Below are positions 46,723 through 58,744 of a stretch of 64,000 bases of DNA, one piece after another. The stretch is taken from the NCBI GenBank assembly GCA_024036415.1, contig JAMWET010006570.1, positions 166,001 through 230,000 on the forward strand. Direction: 5' to 3'. This stretch comes from Prochilodus magdalenae (Eukaryota > Chordata > Actinopteri > Characiformes > Prochilodontidae). Every line of letters starts with the position of its first letter. Position 1 is the first letter of the stretch. The notes below the pieces were generated by a model that was not told where the DNA came from, ran no database searches, and was given only the letters and a program-made list of their open reading frames with translations. The position numbers were made by a program, and so were the translations under genes.

Positions 46723-47574
46723 AAGGTAACATCTGTTCTCCCTCTGTGTACTAGAAACTCTGACTGGAGTGGAACACCACCTGGGGATCTTCAGGTTGGT
46801 CACATACTGCATCCTCCTTTAAGGAAGATTTGGTGCATGAGCAGTATGTAGTGCACCATTACAGCCATGATTTGAGTACAGTAATGATGGACACGATAGC
46901 ACTGGGAAACAGCTCAAACCCAAATCTGTTATAACAGCCTGTAAAAGTACAGGTATGTTAGTAAATACGGTTCTAATAATGTTACTATAATAAGAGTCCG
47001 GCTGCAGAAACCTGCCCTCATAGAACCAGCGTGTCGGTTTGTGACACGTGTTTGGAGCGGCCTCTGGTGGCGAAAGGCTGCAACTACACACTGCGAGCTG
47101 CTACACCGGCAGTCACTGTCCGTGTCGGGTTCATGCTGATTGGTCACTCCAGGGAGGGAAACTACATCAAATTAAATTAAATATTAGACGAGGTTTCACA
47201 CCTGCTGAGCTCCTTTAGGCCAGAGCTGGGAAAAGAAGGGTCCAATCCAAATCCAGTTAACCCCCGTTTGGTTTGGTATGGTATGTGGACCTGGTCTTTG
47301 ACTGAGGCACTATACGGGCACTAGCCCGTCATACATCAGTATACAATACACAAATATTAGAAGTTATTAACTAATAATAATCTCTATTAGGCAAAACATA
47401 AACTACACAAATGAATCTGGAGGTCACCTAGATACTCAGGGTATAGGTGATCAGAGTGATGGGGTATAGTGATGTTGGCAGTCAGTACCAGATAAATACA
47501 GGTGTTATACAGGTGATGTATTGGTCAGTAGTTGAGTCACATTGAATATATACATAGATATGAGTCCATATAGT
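46723..47574. other. OSCP1-LSM10 intergenic region
   Basis: Unique sequence with no gene seen. A CTCF-like motif in minus orientation (GAGCGGCCTCTGGTGGCG) is at 47055-47072. Confidence 0.45.
47055..47072 (-). promoter_or_regulatory. CTCF-like motif, minus orientation
   Basis: GAGCGGCCTCTGGTGGCG resembles the inverse of the CTCF consensus. It lies about 1 kb left of a plus-orientation motif in the LSM10 first exon region. Confidence 0.35.
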
Positions 47575-47860
47575 GTGCTACAGTAGTGAGTGTCTGGTGC
47601 TCTGCCTGGGGAGGTGCTGGTTGTAGAGCCTCACAGCAGTAGGGAGAGAAGAGCTGGGGTATCTTTCCTTACCACACTGCAGGTGGAGGAGCCTGTCACT
47701 GAAGGTGTTGGTCAGTGCTGCGACTGTCTCTTGTAGTGGGTGAGAGGCTTGGCCAACATCCTCCTCTCCCCAACTACCTCCACTGGGTCCAAAGCACAGC
47801 CCAGAACAGAACCTGCCTCCCTGATCAGCCTGTCCAGTTTCTGTGTCTGCAGTTGTAAAA
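47575..47860 (-). mobile_element. LINE ORF2 C-terminal fragment (Rex1-like)
   Basis: The minus strand encodes KLDRLIREAGSVLGCALDPV, EVVGERRMLAK and, after a frame shift, FSDRLLHLQCGKERYPSS-LPTAVRLYNQ, the usual end of Rex1-type reverse transcriptases. It is 5' truncated and frame-shifted. Confidence 0.8.
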
Positions 47861-48009
47861 TAATATGACAAATGTTATATAATATAAATAAAATAAATAT
47901 ATAATATTAAAAAATAATAAAGGGCCAGAAAAACAAATGATATGTCTCTCTTCTTCACAAGCAGCTGCTTATACGCCAGTGCATGTTTGTGCCCCGCTCT
48001 GTCTGACTG

Positions 48010-48147
48010 CCAGTTGAGCTCTCAGTTTGTATTTCCGGCCTCTCGCCACCAGAGGGCGCACCGAACGCGCTGCCATGGCGTCAGACGCAGTCCTGTAGGA
48101 GGGAGACTCGTTTTCAACAGCATGCAGACTTTAACTACGCCAACGAG
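48010..48147 (+). other. LSM10: Putative non-coding first exon of LSM10
   Basis: A GC-rich segment with several CpGs, ending in CCAACGAG before a consensus donor GTAAGA at 48148. The acceptor that precedes the LSM10 coding exon (TTTCCAG, exon from 50392) would pair with it, leaving a 2.24-kb intron. The left limit (transcription start) is a guess. Confidence 0.5.
48044..48060 (+). promoter_or_regulatory. CTCF-like motif at the LSM10 promoter
   Basis: CGCCACCAGAGGGCGCA agrees with the CTCF core at every informative position I know. Plus orientation, in the CpG-rich putative promoter/first exon. Confidence 0.5.
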
Positions 48148-50391
48148 GTAAGAAGCCCTAAACTACAGGTATGACTGCTGAGTGGTCAGATAAGTAAACA
48201 CAGGTGGGGTGAAGCCTTTAGGACATCAGTTTCAGGAACGTTTTCGGGATTTTTCGCGCAATACAGTGTAATATTAACGGCATTTTTGAGTTTCAAATTC
48301 CGTTCACGTGTCTAATCAGTTTTTTACACTATAAGAAGCACACGTCTACTGATACACACGAAACATCTGCGTTTTTATGTGTGTATTTTGTGTGATTTTC
48401 TGATTTACAGAATTTACGCGCGCTTAGACATAAATACTTCCTCGTCTGGCTCGATCGCGGGTTTGCTTCCGGTTCACTCGCCCTGCATCATGGGTGTTGT
48501 AGTTTTTCGACCTGCCTGCTCACAGCCACACGCCTTGAAACGTCGCATGTTTGAAACTACAATTGACAGGCAGGTTTGAATTCAACGCTGAAGGGGCGAA
48601 ACAGCTCATACTGAAATATTACATGCTGTTAATTTAGTGTTATGTAATCCGTATATTTGTTTTTAACACCAGAATATCCGTCCAGTAACGTAACAGCTGT
48701 TCAAACAAGCGTTTTATCCAGTTTCAGAACAAACAGACTTTTGTTTTACTCGACTGCACCAGATCATGTAGTCCACAAGGATTAGGTGGTGACGTAAATA
48801 CTGAGATTATAATGTGTTAGATTTGTTCTCTTTTGCGTCATAAATTACAATAATTCACAACAATCCCTTTGGCTATTGACCTGTCACATAATTCCACATC
48901 TCTTTAGCCTAGATGTGTTATTTCTTTAGCTATGCTGTCACTCCTGTAGTTAACAACAGTTATAAGCTACCCTACAGCCAATTAGCATCAGCCTCTAATA
49001 CGTATATGTGGTCTAGACTGTCGCCGCCAAAACAAACGCGTGACTCGTCACTGAAGATGACCCGCTGCCATTCTGAGTCACTCCATGACAGCAGTTGGTC
49101 ACTCACGCGTGGTCATCATCAAGGACAATTGTTGTGAACGCTGCACACTCAGCTAGGAGGTTCGTGTAGGGCCCCACAGTTGCTATGGTAGTGTTCGCAC
49201 GACACAGAAGATTACACTGGCGTGTACCGATACTACATCCCCAGTCAAAAAGCACTATCCTTAGACTGGATATACAATCGACCCTTGTCTACTGACAGTC
49301 GTTAATACAAAACTAGCTCACAGAACTACTTAGGATGACTTCTAACTGAGCAAACTTGACGAACCAGTGCGTGGAGTCTGAATGGAAACCCTTGGCTGTG
49401 CAATCTGCCTTAATCGGGGACGTCCTGTGATAATCCATCCCAGTGCAGCGATAATATTTTCCTCACAGTGGTCTCGTTCTTTGCTTAGATCAGGTGCGGT
49501 AGGGGTGCGAGGTGGAGTGACATCCCGTCTTCTGGACATGCTGGTGCTTAGTATGCTTAAAACGCTTCATCTTGTGCGTTGGCTCACGGTGCAGTAGTTT
49601 GCGCACATTCGAGTTGGAGACTTCCTTTTTGGTCCGCCAGTGGTAAACAGGAAACACGTCGTGGACTCGTAGGCTTGATGATGTGAACCCGCTGCCGGAT
49701 CGATCTGAGTCACTCCATGACAGCAGTTACACTCCTTCACACGTAGGCGGCGACACTTCGCCTGTGTTATCCTGGTGTATGGTTCGTATAGGCGCCCATT
49801 CAGCGATCGCTATGTAGTAATTCCCGCTCTATACGGACGTGGCCTATGCGGCAGTACGATCCATTAACATTTAATTCCCCGCATCAAACGTGGAATGGAG
49901 TCGAGATTGACCCCTAGGTCCAGTACTAATTGAAGAGGTTGGCTAAAAACTACAGGTTAGGGAACATCTGGAGCCGTGGGGGCTGTTTAGTTGGCGGGTA
50001 TTGGGTGGGTTGTGTAGAAATGAGAATGAGTGCGCTATATGGGAAACATACTGTAACGAGAGAGTGACAGTTTACTTATATTTAGTACGTCGGTGCAGGC
50101 AGGAATAGGCCTTCTTGTCCTCGAGTGGGAGTGTGCGTCCGAGCCTTGACGTACTTGAGTCTGGCACTCGGTATCATTGATGTTCACAAACCTAACCCAG
50201 TAACGTTTTGTTAATCTGTAGGGTTTGATTCGGTCCCCTACACCGTATCTTTCTTCACCCTGCGGGCGTGGTAGACTTCTTTATTTTTCATTGATGGATA
50301 TGGAGGTGCACACTCTGGTAATGACTAGACTATGTCTAACAGTGTCTCATTTAGTTCAGAGCTGGTTAAAGGAAGTACTTTCTGTTTCCAG
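48148..50391 (+). other. LSM10: LSM10 5' UTR intron with eroded Tc1 remnants
   Basis: Positions 49020-49140 and again 49680-49770 resemble, inverted, the Tc1 segment around the first catalytic Asp (GTGACTCGTCACTGAAGATG, CCATTCTGAGTCACTCCATG). 49425-49560 resembles the family A C-terminal remnant. They are strongly eroded. The rest is unique; 50030-50390 shows no further feature. Confidence 0.5.
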
Positions 50392-50409
50392 GTAAAAAGG
50401 AGAAAGGAA

Positions 50410-50772
50410 ATGGCGTCTCAGTCCATCCGGGAGCGCACCATCGCAGAGAACAGCCTCGTCGTCCTGCTGCAGGGCCTTCAAGGCGAGGTGACCACAGTGG
50501 ATCTGCGGGACGAGAGCACAGCCCGCGGCCGTGTCGTCAACGTGGACGCTTTTATGAACGTCCGTCTGGAGGAAGTCCTGTACAGGGACAGGCGTGGCCG
50601 GGTCTCGGAGATGGCTGACTTGTTCATAACTGGCCGTAACGTCCGCTACGTCCACATTCCAGATCACATGAACATCACAAAGACCATCCAGACGCAGCTG
50701 GAGAAAATACACCGGGTTCGCAACTTTGTGGAGAAAGGGGGGAGGAAAGAATATGCCAAGAAGCCAAAATAA
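50410..50772 (+). CDS. LSM10: U7 snRNA-associated Sm-like protein LSm10
   Basis: A single coding exon of 120 codons, beginning [20 protein letters not shown]. Sm1 motif: [34 protein letters not shown], with the D-x-x-M-N signature. Sm2 motif: [15 protein letters not shown]. Human LSM10 is of similar length. With LSM11 it replaces SmD1/SmD2 in the U7 snRNP ring, which cleaves replication-dependent histone pre-mRNA in the nucleus. The in-frame upstream ATG at 50332 belongs to intron sequence: a TTTCCAG acceptor precedes 50392, and the start at 50410 fits the family. The basic C-terminus ([12 protein letters not shown]) is also typical. It lies 5.2 kb downstream of OSCP1 on the same strand. Confidence 0.97.
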   Translation: MASQSIRERTIAENSLVVLLQGLQGEVTTVDLRDESTARGRVVNVDAFMNVRLEEVLYRDRRGRVSEMADLFITGRNVRYVHIPDHMNITKTIQTQLEKIHRVRNFVEKGGRKEYAKKPK

Positions 50773-51032
50773 TTACCGAGACTTTGTTTTGTTTGTTGGA
50801 ATGCCAGTGTTTCTGTTTAGATGTTTGTTTGAACGAGTGACTTTTTTCCATTGTCCTCCGGATGTTCTCAGCCTGCGACGGCCTGGGTGGTGTTTACGCT
50901 GTGAAAGTTTTTGCCTGTTAAATGTAGGGCATGAGTTTCATGTCACCACAAAATGCAGCCGCTGATGAGTCCTTCAGCGGTAATGGGTGTAATGAGTTGT
51001 AGATGCCAGATGGCACTTCATGTAGAGGAACC

Positions 51033-51038
51033 AATAAA
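51033..51038 (+). terminator. LSM10: LSM10 poly(A) signal
   Basis: AATAAA in GGAACCAATAAATATTTG, 261 bases after the stop codon. It is the first canonical hexamer downstream. Confidence 0.65.
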
Positions 51039-52689
51039 TATTTGCTTTTGGGAAATTATACTTGGCGCTTAGAGCTGGAGAGCCCAGCTTGCCACACTGC
51101 TTCTCAACAAGACAGAGTTCACACTGGCACTGAGTTTGGGCTGAATGTTCTCGGCCCAGGCTTTGGGAGCTCCATACTGTAACGGTAGGTAGTATGATGA
51201 TAATGAAATATCTAGAGCTGTATGCTGGCTATTAGAGCTTGGCCTTCAGTTTGGGGCCAAATGGTGGTTCATCCAAACACCAAACACACCACTTGTCTTT
51301 ACAAAAGAACCTTTGACAAAATCTTTTAAAAAGACAGTGGATTCATTCCATTCAGTTCAGTTCAACTTGTCTTTTATTGTCTATACAGTTGAACTGAATT
51401 GAATCCATGGGCTCCCAAATCATTTGGATGAATAAATGGTATATGTAAATGACAATAGAGCGTTTGCTGGTGCTACGTAGAACCATTTCATCATCCAAAG
51501 AACCCTTAAGGATGTAAATAGATTTTTGCGTGTTCAAGACTCTATACACAAACACTGTAGTCGCTAAGGAACCCTTGAAGAACCATGTTTCTTAAAAGTG
51601 TACAGTAAGGCTAATTCCTACTGGTGTCCCAGTGGCATCCTAGTAGTATATCGGTGCTAAGCTATTCCAATGACGACATGCGGCAGACGTATTAAGAAAT
51701 ATTTCTTTCCTTGTATCAGTTTGACTATGACTCTTTTCGTACTGAGCCCTGAAATGGAGCTGCTTCCACTGTTTTCCACCCCTAAGGTCTGACTGAACGT
51801 AATGTATATGTAGGACCTCCAGAAGGTCCAGAGGGATGTGTAGTCGCTTGATTGTGGTCCCATCCGTTTTAAAATGTAGATTGAAATGTGATTCCACTCC
51901 TCGTTCCTAATTACACTGGTGGTTAATCAAACCTTCGGTTTGGCTCCTAAAGTCCTAACCAATGGGATAACTTGCTTGGCTGTATCTACAAAGATACCAA
52001 CAGAGGGAACCAGCCTCAGGATCATGTTCCATTGTGCATTTCATGAATGAGGCTTTTGGTATGGTGTAAAAAGGTCATTCCACCTGCAGGTATACATTTT
52101 CACTTAGCTTGATGTCCTAATTCCTCCACCCTAGGCAGAACTTTGGAGGGAAGTGTCAGTCATGATATGAAAAGTCAGGTTTCTATAAAGCAGTATGATC
52201 TGATTTTAAGTGAGTTTGATTATGGATAAGATCTTGGTTACTCCATGGAATGCTTAGTTATCCTTGTACCAGGAATTCCTAACTTGTGCCTGAAGGTATT
52301 CAGCTAACCGCTTTGTGAAAAGCCCTCCACTAGTTTCTGTTTGAGTGGTTATGGCCCTAAAACCCAACCACAGGAGAATTCGGGTTATTTGAGTCTGAGG
52401 CTGAATAACATGTGGACACAGAGGAACAGGTTGTAGTGGACAGAGAGAGAGAGAGAGAGAGCTGGTGTGTTTTTTGGACACTCAGGAATCTGAAGTGGGT
52501 ATGGTATTCACGAGTGTTATCGGGAGAAGTCTGGTCTTTCTCAAAACAGGCTGGAACACAGAATGAAAACACCTCCTCATCCCAGAGCCAAGCTTTAGAA
52601 AGACCACTAGCTCAGCAGTGTGTCTAGAGCTGTAAGGGTTCTCCACAGGAACAGTCCTTCGGGTGAATGTTCTCCGTAATGCTTTGAAG
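51039..52689. other. Downstream of LSM10, no gene recognised
   Basis: Unique sequence. A short self-complementary segment, CAGTTCAACTTGTC...CTATACAGTTGAACTGAATT, lies at 51350-51405, and an (AG)n run at 52440-52461. Open frames on both strands are short and overlap each other. Confidence 0.4.
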
Positions 52690-54760
52690 CTAGAACCACG
52701 TTCACAGTTCATGAATCATAAAATTCTGAATTTTAAGGCTCAAGAACCATAAAGTTGATGAATCCGAAGGTTTTGCGTTCTTAAGTTTTGAGTCATAGTG
52801 TTGATGAATTTTCAAGGTTCTAAATCTGAAGATTCATGAATCATCTATCATTCCGTAAACAACTCAAGATCTTGCGAATGCTATAAAGTCGCTAAGTATC
52901 GTAATGTATATACATGAGTTCATCAACACGTTTGAAGCTCATCAAAACTTTATCACATGAATCAGAATGTTATGAATGCGTGGAAAATCAGTAAATAATT
53001 AGCTTATTATTAAATTTTAAAGTCATAAGTTTTAAATCATTTTTGTATTTATTTTAGTATTTTTGTACATCATTTTCTAAATCTTACACATTTTTTGCTT
53101 TTATTAGTTTAAAGTATAAACTTAAAGTATAAACTTTCATAATATTAAAAATTCTTCTTTTAAATTATTAATATCTTGATTATAAGAAGTTTTTGTCAGC
53201 AATTGTTATGTATTATATCTCTAAGTTTATAAATTAGATCAAGTTTATTCATCATAAAGTTTCTAAATAGTAAGGTTCATGGATCATAAAATTCTGAATT
53301 TTGAGGCTCAAGAACCATACAGTTTATGAATCCGAAGGTTTCACATTCTTAAGTTTGGAGTCATAATGTTAATGAATTTTCAAGGTTCTAAATCTGAAGG
53401 TTCATGAATCATTAAATTCCAAACACAAATCTGCTGAATGATAAAGTCCTAAATCGTAATGTTTAAGAGTCATAAAATTTTGAGTCAAAGTTCATGAATC
53501 ACAATGTTCTGAATGCTGAAATCCGTAATAATTAGCTTATTATTAAATTTTAAAGTCATAAGTTTTAAATAACCTAAAGAATTTCTTAAGGTTAATAGAT
53601 CATAATCTTTAGGGATTATCATCTTTATTTTTGTATTTATTTTAGTATTTTTGTACATCATTTTCTAAATCTTACACGTTTTTTGCTTTTATTAGTTTAA
53701 AGTATAAACTTAAATTAAAATTCTTCTTTAAATTATAATTCTTAATTATAAGTTTCAGCAGTTGTAATGTATTATATCTCTAAGTTTATAAATTAGATTT
53801 ATAAAGTTTATTCATCAAAGTTTCTGAATAGTAAGGTTCATGGATCATAATGTTTGAGAATCTTACAGTTTTGAGTCATACAGTTCTTAAATCAGTTCTT
53901 AAGGCACATGAATCAACATGAAGTTCAATAATCATAATTTTTCTAAAATCATAAATCAAAGTTTTAACATAATATTCTTGATTATTAGGTTCAAAGAGTG
54001 TAAAAGATAATGAATCATAAAGTTTTATGTCCTAAAGTTTATTAATTAAATAGTTCATGAATAATTTCTGAATTATAAGGTTCGTGGATCATACAGTTTG
54101 ATCCTCATACAGTTCTGAATCTTACATTTTCTGAATCGTATGTTTTTACTTTTATTTACTTTTATTTAATATAAACTTCAAATTATTCATTATTCATAAG
54201 ACTGTTGAATCACAAAGCTCTGAATTATATCATTTATAAATCAAAATGCTTTAGATAAGAAAAAAACTCATTGAACAAACTTTGAACTGATGAATAATAA
54301 AGTATGATATCAAAGTTTCATAAAGGATTAAAAAGCTCATGAATCATAAAGTTTCTGACTTGTAAGGTTCATGGATTATAATGTCTGGGAATCAAACAAT
54401 TTTGAATCATAATGTTCAAAATCTTATATTATCTAATTCATAAAATTTCTAAATTTTAGAGTTATTTATTTTCCTTCTATGAGTTTCAATTTTATGCTTC
54501 AGAATCCTAAAGCACATTAATCACATTAATTATTAAGGGTTAGGAATCTCCAAGTTCTGAATAATAAATTTCATAAATCTTAAAGTTTTAAATCAAGCTT
54601 TTTAAAATGTTTGGGTTTAAAAGTCAATGAATTACAAAGTTTAAAAGTTTCAAAGTTTATTAATTTAGAAGTTCATAAAGTTAAAAATCACAAATCAAAA
54701 AATAAGTATCTCAATTATAAAGTTCATGCATCATAGAGTTCATGAATAATGAAGTTAATT
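52690..54760. repeat. AT-rich degenerate repeat block with a ~570-bp direct duplication
   Basis: Built of short phrases such as AAGGTTCATGGATCATAAA, GTTCTGAATTTTAAGG and TCATGAATCA in many variants. A larger copy is clear: about 52708-53265 recurs at about 53280-53840 (AATTAGCTTATTATTAAATT, TATTTTAGTATTTTTGTACA and TTAGTTTAAAGTATAAACTT in both). No gene. Confidence 0.8.
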
Positions 54761-54792
54761 ATAAAGTTATGGATATAAGTATAATGAAGTGA

Positions 54793-55248
54793 ATGAATAA
54801 GTATACATTTCTGGGTGGGACGTTCCCCACCTTCAGTCGTGTTAGATGGTTCACCGGTGGTGCTAGACCACATGTGATACCAGAATGTAATGCCAGGCTG
54901 CGTGTTGTGCCACCCTGCGCTGATGAACGCGATCGTCTGAGGGCCCTCGTATCGGAGCTTGTTTGTCTGGTGAGGTATCGTTGTCTCGGGCCGTGCTCTG
55001 CGTGGTCGGAGCCGTTGGGCCTTTTCTGGTTTATTTTTAAAATGAACATTTCTGCTCCCGGCGGAGCTGCGGGCCAGCGGCTGTGGGCTGATTGGTTGGA
55101 CACTGACCACATAATCACAGCCTCTGAACCTCATTCACACTCACAGCCCAGTGAAAACAGCCTATTTTCAGCATTACAAAACAAACTGTCCTTCAGACGT
55201 CAGGCTCTTTGGCTGCTGTGGGTGTGGTTTAGGAGTTTCAGACTTTAG
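54793..55248 (+). other. Unrecognised open frame of 151 codons in a GC-rich island
   Basis: The frame starts MNKYTFLGGTFPTF and includes CADERDRLRALVSELVCLVR, which could be a short helix or coiled coil. An opposite-strand frame of 136 codons covers the same bases. Composition is abruptly GC-richer than the AT-rich block to the left. I recognise no family. It could be a fragment of a mobile element rather than a gene. Confidence 0.25.
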
Positions 55249-55514
55249 ATCTTATTTTTCACAAACATTCAGCATTCAGCGTTCAGATCAAGTTATTCAC
55301 ATTAGTAAAGTGTACTGATCTGCGGTTAGCTGCCAGGTTACACTGGACAACTGAAATATAATATTATATATGAAATATAATAAAATATATTATATATGAA
55401 ATGTAATAAACTGTTATAATGATATTATCATAAACCTAGTTAATTTACGGATCCAGTCAAAAGTTCAGACACACAGCTGAATGGCTGTTGGTCGTAGTTG
55501 TATGATGTAGTGGC

Positions 55515-57226
55515 TCCCAGATGTTGGAGTGAACTCCCACTGGCAGTCCGAACAGCTGAGCATCTTGCGGTCTTTAAACGCAGACTGAGGACCCATCTCT
55601 TTGTAACACACTTAAGTGCGTGAGCTCTAATAGATGTGTCTGTTATACGTGTAGGATGAAATACTTTACTTATACTGACCATCACCTTCCTTCTATCTAG
55701 GTAGGAGCTCTGAATGGGGTTGCCAGGTAGTGCCCTTCTAGACTTTACTCCTAGTTTAAAGACTTTACTCCTAGTTTAAATGTTTTACTTCTAGTTTAAA
55801 TACTTTACTCCTAGTTTAAATGTTTTACTTCTAGTTTAAATACTTTACTCCTAGTTTAAAGACTTTACTCCTAGTTTAAATACTTTACTCCTAGTTTAAA
55901 GACTTTCCTTCTAGTTTAAAGACTTTCCTTCTAGTTTAAATACTTTAGTCCTAATTTAAAGACTTTACTCCTAGTTTAAATGTTTTACTTCTAGTTTAAA
56001 TACTTTACTCCTAGTTTAAATACTTTACTCCTAGTTTAAATACTTTACTCCTAGTTTAAATGTTTTACTTCTAGTTTAAATACTTTACTCCTAGTTCAAA
56101 TACTTTACTCCTAGTTTAAATACTTTAGTCCTAATTTAAAGACTTTACTTCTAGTTTAAATGTTTTACTTCTAGTTTAAATACTTTACTCCTAGTTTAAA
56201 TACTTTACTCCTAGTTTAAAGACTTTACTCCTAGTTTAAATGTTTTACTTCTAGTTTAAATACTTTACTTCTAGTTTAAACACTTTACTCCTAGTTTAAA
56301 TACTTTACTCCTAGTTTAAATACTTTACTCCTAGTTTAAATGTTTTACTTCTAGTTTAAATGTTTTACTTCTAGTTTAAATACTTTACTCCTAGTTTAAA
56401 GACTTTCCTTCTAGTTTAAACACTTTACTCCTAGTTTAAATGTTTTACTTCTAGTTTAAATACTTTACTCCTAGTTTAAATACTTTACTCCTAGTTTAAA
56501 GACTTTCCTTCTAGTTTAAAGATTTTTACTCCTAGTTTAAATACTTTACTCCTAGTTTATATACTTTACTTCTAGTTTGGAGGTCTTACTCTTAGTTTAA
56601 ATACTTTAGTCCTAATTTAAAGACTTTACTCCTAGTTTAAATACTTTACTCCTAGTTTAAATACTTTACTCCTAGTTTAAAGACTTTACTCTTAGTTTAA
56701 ATGTTTTACTTCTAGTTTAAATACTTTACTTCTAGTTTAAATGTTTTACTTCTAGTTTAAATACTTTACTCCTAGTTTAAAGACTTTCCTTCTAGTTTAA
56801 ACACTTTACTCCTAGTTTAAATACTTTACTCCTAGTTTAAATGTTTTACTTCTAGTTTAAATACTTTACTTCTAGTTTAAATACTTTACTCCTAGTTTAA
56901 AGACTTTCCTTCTAGTTTAAAGATTTTTACTCCTAGTTTAAATACTTTACTCCTAGTTTATATACTTTACTTCTAGTTTGGAGGTCTTACTCTTAGTTTA
57001 TAGACTTTAGTCCTAATTTAAAGGTTATACTTCTAGTGCTTATATATGTCTGTGCATTGATCTCTCAAGGTATCAGCCCTGACCTGTGTTCGGGCGGTGT
57101 CTGAGCTCAGGGCAAGTTTTAGACTCTAACCTTCCTGTACTAGCTGTAAAACATCCAACTGAACACTAAGCACGTTTGTAAGTCACTCTGGATAAGAGCA
57201 CCTGCTAAATCCCTTAAAAGTAAATG
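55515..57226 (+). mobile_element. LINE 3' end, split by a tandem array
   Basis: 55525-55623 encodes WSELPLAVRTAEHLAVFKRR then LRTHLFVTHLSA and a stop, the typical C-terminus of fish L2/RTE-type ORF2. The 3' UTR begins after the stop. At 57060-57226 the expected 3' tail appears (TGTTCGGGCGGTGTCTGAGC, AAGTCACTCTGGATAAGAGC). The two pieces flank the 20-bp array, which therefore sits within the LINE 3' UTR. Confidence 0.75.
55738..57037. repeat. 20-bp array, copy 1
   Basis: About 65 copies of TACTTTACTCCTAGTTTAAA with variants TGTTTTACTTC, GACTTTACTC and GACTTTCCTTC. A longer irregular block (GATTTTTACTCC to GGAGGTCTTACTC) occurs twice, at about 56520-56590 and 56930-57000, so about 400 bp has been duplicated as a unit. 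Confidence 0.97.
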
Positions 57227-57279
57227 TAGTGGATCTTAAAGACTTTACCGGCTCACACTTAAATGAACTAGTCCAAATC

Positions 57280-57655
57280 CTGATATACCACATGTACTCT
57301 TGATGTACCTCAGTATGATATTCCTCCATATCTCCACCTCTAATATAGATGTAGATGCCCAGTTTAAATCTCTAGTTCCTCTTTCAGGTTAGTGAATATT
57401 AATGATGGACCGACCAATAGAATCGCTCCAAACCTGCTTAGTAATAAACCCTGTTCTATCAGCTCCACTGCAGGTTAAGAAAGCTGGTTGATCCTCCTGT
57501 ACAGCTCCATCCTGGAGGTGTTTAAGGTGGACTGTATAATTCCATGAGGGCTAGTTTACAGTTTGGGGTCTTCACTTTTAATCTACAGTAGAGCTTTAAG
57601 ATTAACATAAGGAGAACCTTCTATGAGCAGCCGTGTCTAAACTTTCGACTGGTAT
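57280..57655. repeat. Unclassified dispersed repeat, copy 2 of 2
   Basis: Matches 21410-21780 with small insertions (for example TTTGGGG after CTAGTTTACAG). No coding sequence. Confidence 0.8.
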
Positions 57656-58744
57656 CGTATGCATGTATTTCTCATTTTGGGACAGTTGTATGCTTAATAT
57701 TGAGTAATGTAACTTATTTTTAGAAAAGTTTGTGTTTTCAGTGACTAAATAAGACACATTAGCTCATAACTTTGGCACATGATTGGCCTGTTGTAAGAAA
57801 CATCCTTGAAAAAGGCTAAATTATTGTATTATATAGTGAGAAAATTGACTTGATTTATAATTAACTAAAAACACATTAATAAATGACTGAAAAAAAGTTA
57901 AGTACTTAAATAATAAACAAAATAAATTAGTGACAGAGATTTTTGGCTAGATTAAGATAATGCACTTGCTAAAGCACCGTATTTTTTGTCTGGGTTCTTA
58001 GGAGCACAACAATGTTTGTAACCATATTCGTAAACACCACGCCAGTCATCCAGAAAGCATCTGCCAGGTTTCCCGACAGGGAGGAATGATCTGCCTCCAC
58101 TGCCAAGCACTCTGATGTATAACCAGCAGTTCTGAAGGAGACAGGTGTCAGGAGCAGCAGTGCACAGCTATCCTCCCCCTGACTGGGCTAACTGAGCGTG
58201 AGGGTGACATTTGAAGTTGGTTGGAGGTGGTCCTTCATCTGAAAGTCAGGACTTGGTTTATTCTGTGAAAAGAGGAATTCGACTGACACCTGCCTCTTTC
58301 ATCTCTTTCAGAGCTGCTGGTTACACATCACTGAGTCGGCCACCTCAGAGTGCTTGGCAGCTGTGTATTTCCCCTGGGCAGGTTCAAGGAAGGGTCTGGA
58401 GTGGTCTCCTTAAACCAGATCTGTTCCATGTTTGTAGACTGGCTCTATTCCATGTTAATGTTTTAATGACATGTTAACAGTCTGGCATAGCATTCACGTC
58501 GAACTAGCTACTAGTGTTTAATGCTAATCAGCTTCCTCAGTTATATTAGTGAGTGCTGACTGGAAGGAAGGACTGGACTTTACAGAAGTTTAAGAAATGT
58601 TTCCAGATCTGACTGGATGGCTAGAGTGGTAAACAGAGGTGAAGCGTTTCACCATTTCAGGTCTCATAAACAGCTCACTGTTAAAGCACCGGAAGAGCTC
58701 CGAATGCCAGATCAGTGGCAGCATTTTTGTGCCAGTTCCAACAG
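57656..58744. other. Between the two 20-bp arrays, nothing recognised
   Basis: AT-rich to 58000, then unique sequence. The frame at 58211-58477 has no known domain. Two mutually inverted stretches (GGCAGTGGAGGCAGATCA-type at 58090 and CCACCTCAGAGTGCTTGGCA at 58339) suggest an old inverted-repeat element. Confidence 0.4.

Noticed and set aside
45872..46812. Two 286-codon Ser-Ile-His-Pro frames
   Set aside because: They are translation of the GGAT/GACA/GATA microsatellite in two frames.
50332..50409. In-frame upstream ATG extending LSM10 by 26 residues
   Set aside because: A TTTCCAG acceptor precedes 50392, so the upstream ATG lies in the intron. The 120-aa product matches the family.
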